A stretch of DNA of 21,647 nt from Sulfuritalea sp. (lineage in GTDB: Bacteria > Pseudomonadota > Gammaproteobacteria > Burkholderiales > Rhodocyclaceae): contig JAPLRA010000154.1 in the NCBI GenBank assembly GCA_026399445.1, positions 1-21,647 on the forward strand. The letters run 5' to 3'. This document shows positions 21,380 through 21,647 of the stretch, in pieces (position 1 is the first letter of the stretch; every line of letters starts with the position of its first letter). The notes beneath the pieces were generated by a model, which worked only from the letters and a program-made list of their open reading frames with translations, was not told where the DNA came from and did no database searches. Made by a program: the position numbers and the translations under genes.

Positions 21380-21647
21380 ATGGCACTCATGGATTTCATC
21401 AAGAAACAGTTTATCGACATCATCCAATGGACCGAGGACGATGGCGACACCATGGCCTGGCGTTTCCCCATGGCCGACATGGAAATTCAGAACGGCGGCA
21501 GCCTGACGGTGCGCGAATCGCAGATGGCAGTGTTCGTCAACGAAGGCAAGATCGCCGATGTCTTTGGGCCTGGCACCTACAAGCTCACCACGCAGACGTT
21601 GCCGGTGCTGACCTACCTGAAGAACTGGGACAAGCTGTTCGAGTCGC
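21380..21647 (+). CDS. SPFH-domain (YdjI-like) protein, 5' part
   Basis: The first 89 codons of a gene that runs off the right edge. An AAGGAG (21368-21373) 6 nt before the ATG at 21380 supports the start. The N-terminus (MALMDFIKKQFIDIIQW, then TMAWRFPMADMEIQNGGSL, VRESQMAVFVNEGKIADVFGPGTYKLTT) matches the SPFH/virion-core-like family that includes Bacillus subtilis YdjI. SPFH proteins form membrane-associated oligomers; YdjI works with a PspA-type protein in membrane stress. No signal peptide is seen; the amphipathic N-terminal helix may bind the membrane. Further partners, if present, lie outside the window. Confidence 0.88.
   Translation, partial: MALMDFIKKQFIDIIQWTEDDGDTMAWRFPMADMEIQNGGSLTVRESQMAVFVNEGKIADVFGPGTYKLTTQTLPVLTYLKNWDKLFES

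Noticed and set aside
1..21647. tRNA, rRNA, CRISPR arrays, insertion sequences, integrases, toxin-antitoxin or defence genes
   Set aside because: Looked for by eye on both strands; no regularly spaced repeats, transposase motifs, terminal inverted repeats or cloverleaf-like sequences were seen. A covariance-model search was not possible.

Overview
The window is a stretch of GC-rich bacterial chromosome, densely packed with genes. It most resembles a betaproteobacterium, probably Rhodocyclales or a nearby order. That assignment rests on gene content and order (glnA, a DUF4124 gene, ntrB, ntrC; then birA-coaX) and on protein similarity recalled from memory, not on a search. I see no tRNA, rRNA, CRISPR array, insertion sequence or phage gene, so this looks like core chromosome and not an island.

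Layout. (1) Positions 1-264 hold the 5' end of a leftward PhnD-like binding-protein gene. (2) 593-5652 runs rightward: an Atm1-type ABC exporter, then a glutamate/aspartate importer (gltI, gltJ, gltK, gltL). (3) 10821-5683 is a leftward run of five genes: a rhodanese-domain protein, nadA, ycaO, an EEP-family phosphohydrolase and clsB. (4) 10881-16699 runs rightward: a cation diffusion facilitator, then the nitrogen-control block glnA, DUF4124 protein, ntrB, ntrC. (5) 16756-18270 carries birA and coaX. (6) 20707-18287 is leftward: an isovaleryl-CoA-dehydrogenase-like enzyme, a small secreted protein of unknown function and an M48 metalloprotease. (7) 20810 to the end is rightward: a DUF350 membrane protein and the start of an SPFH-domain protein.

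The nitrogen block is the centre of interest. Upstream of glnA there is a near-consensus sigma-54 promoter with two NtrC-type palindromes 31 bp apart, an enterobacterial glnAp2-like layout, and a clear intrinsic terminator follows glnA. The ntrC gene itself looks damaged. Its last in-frame codons before the Fis-type helix-turn-helix run directly into an out-of-frame copy of the normal C-terminus. This is consistent with a roughly 59-bp deletion between short direct repeats that removed most of the DNA-binding domain. Inside ntrC, at the linker between the receiver and AAA+ domains, lies a perfect 23-bp palindrome whose core matches the NtrC operator.

A second gene, ycaO, appears to lack about 65 residues between its two ATP/Mg-binding glutamate pairs, in frame. 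Either both are real deletions or both point to a sequence or assembly problem, so they should be checked together. I found no clearly novel multi-gene system. The best leads are the altered NtrC circuit, the compact YcaO in an operon with a rhodanese and NadA, the secreted-protein/M48 pair, and the DUF350-SPFH pair that continues beyond the right edge.
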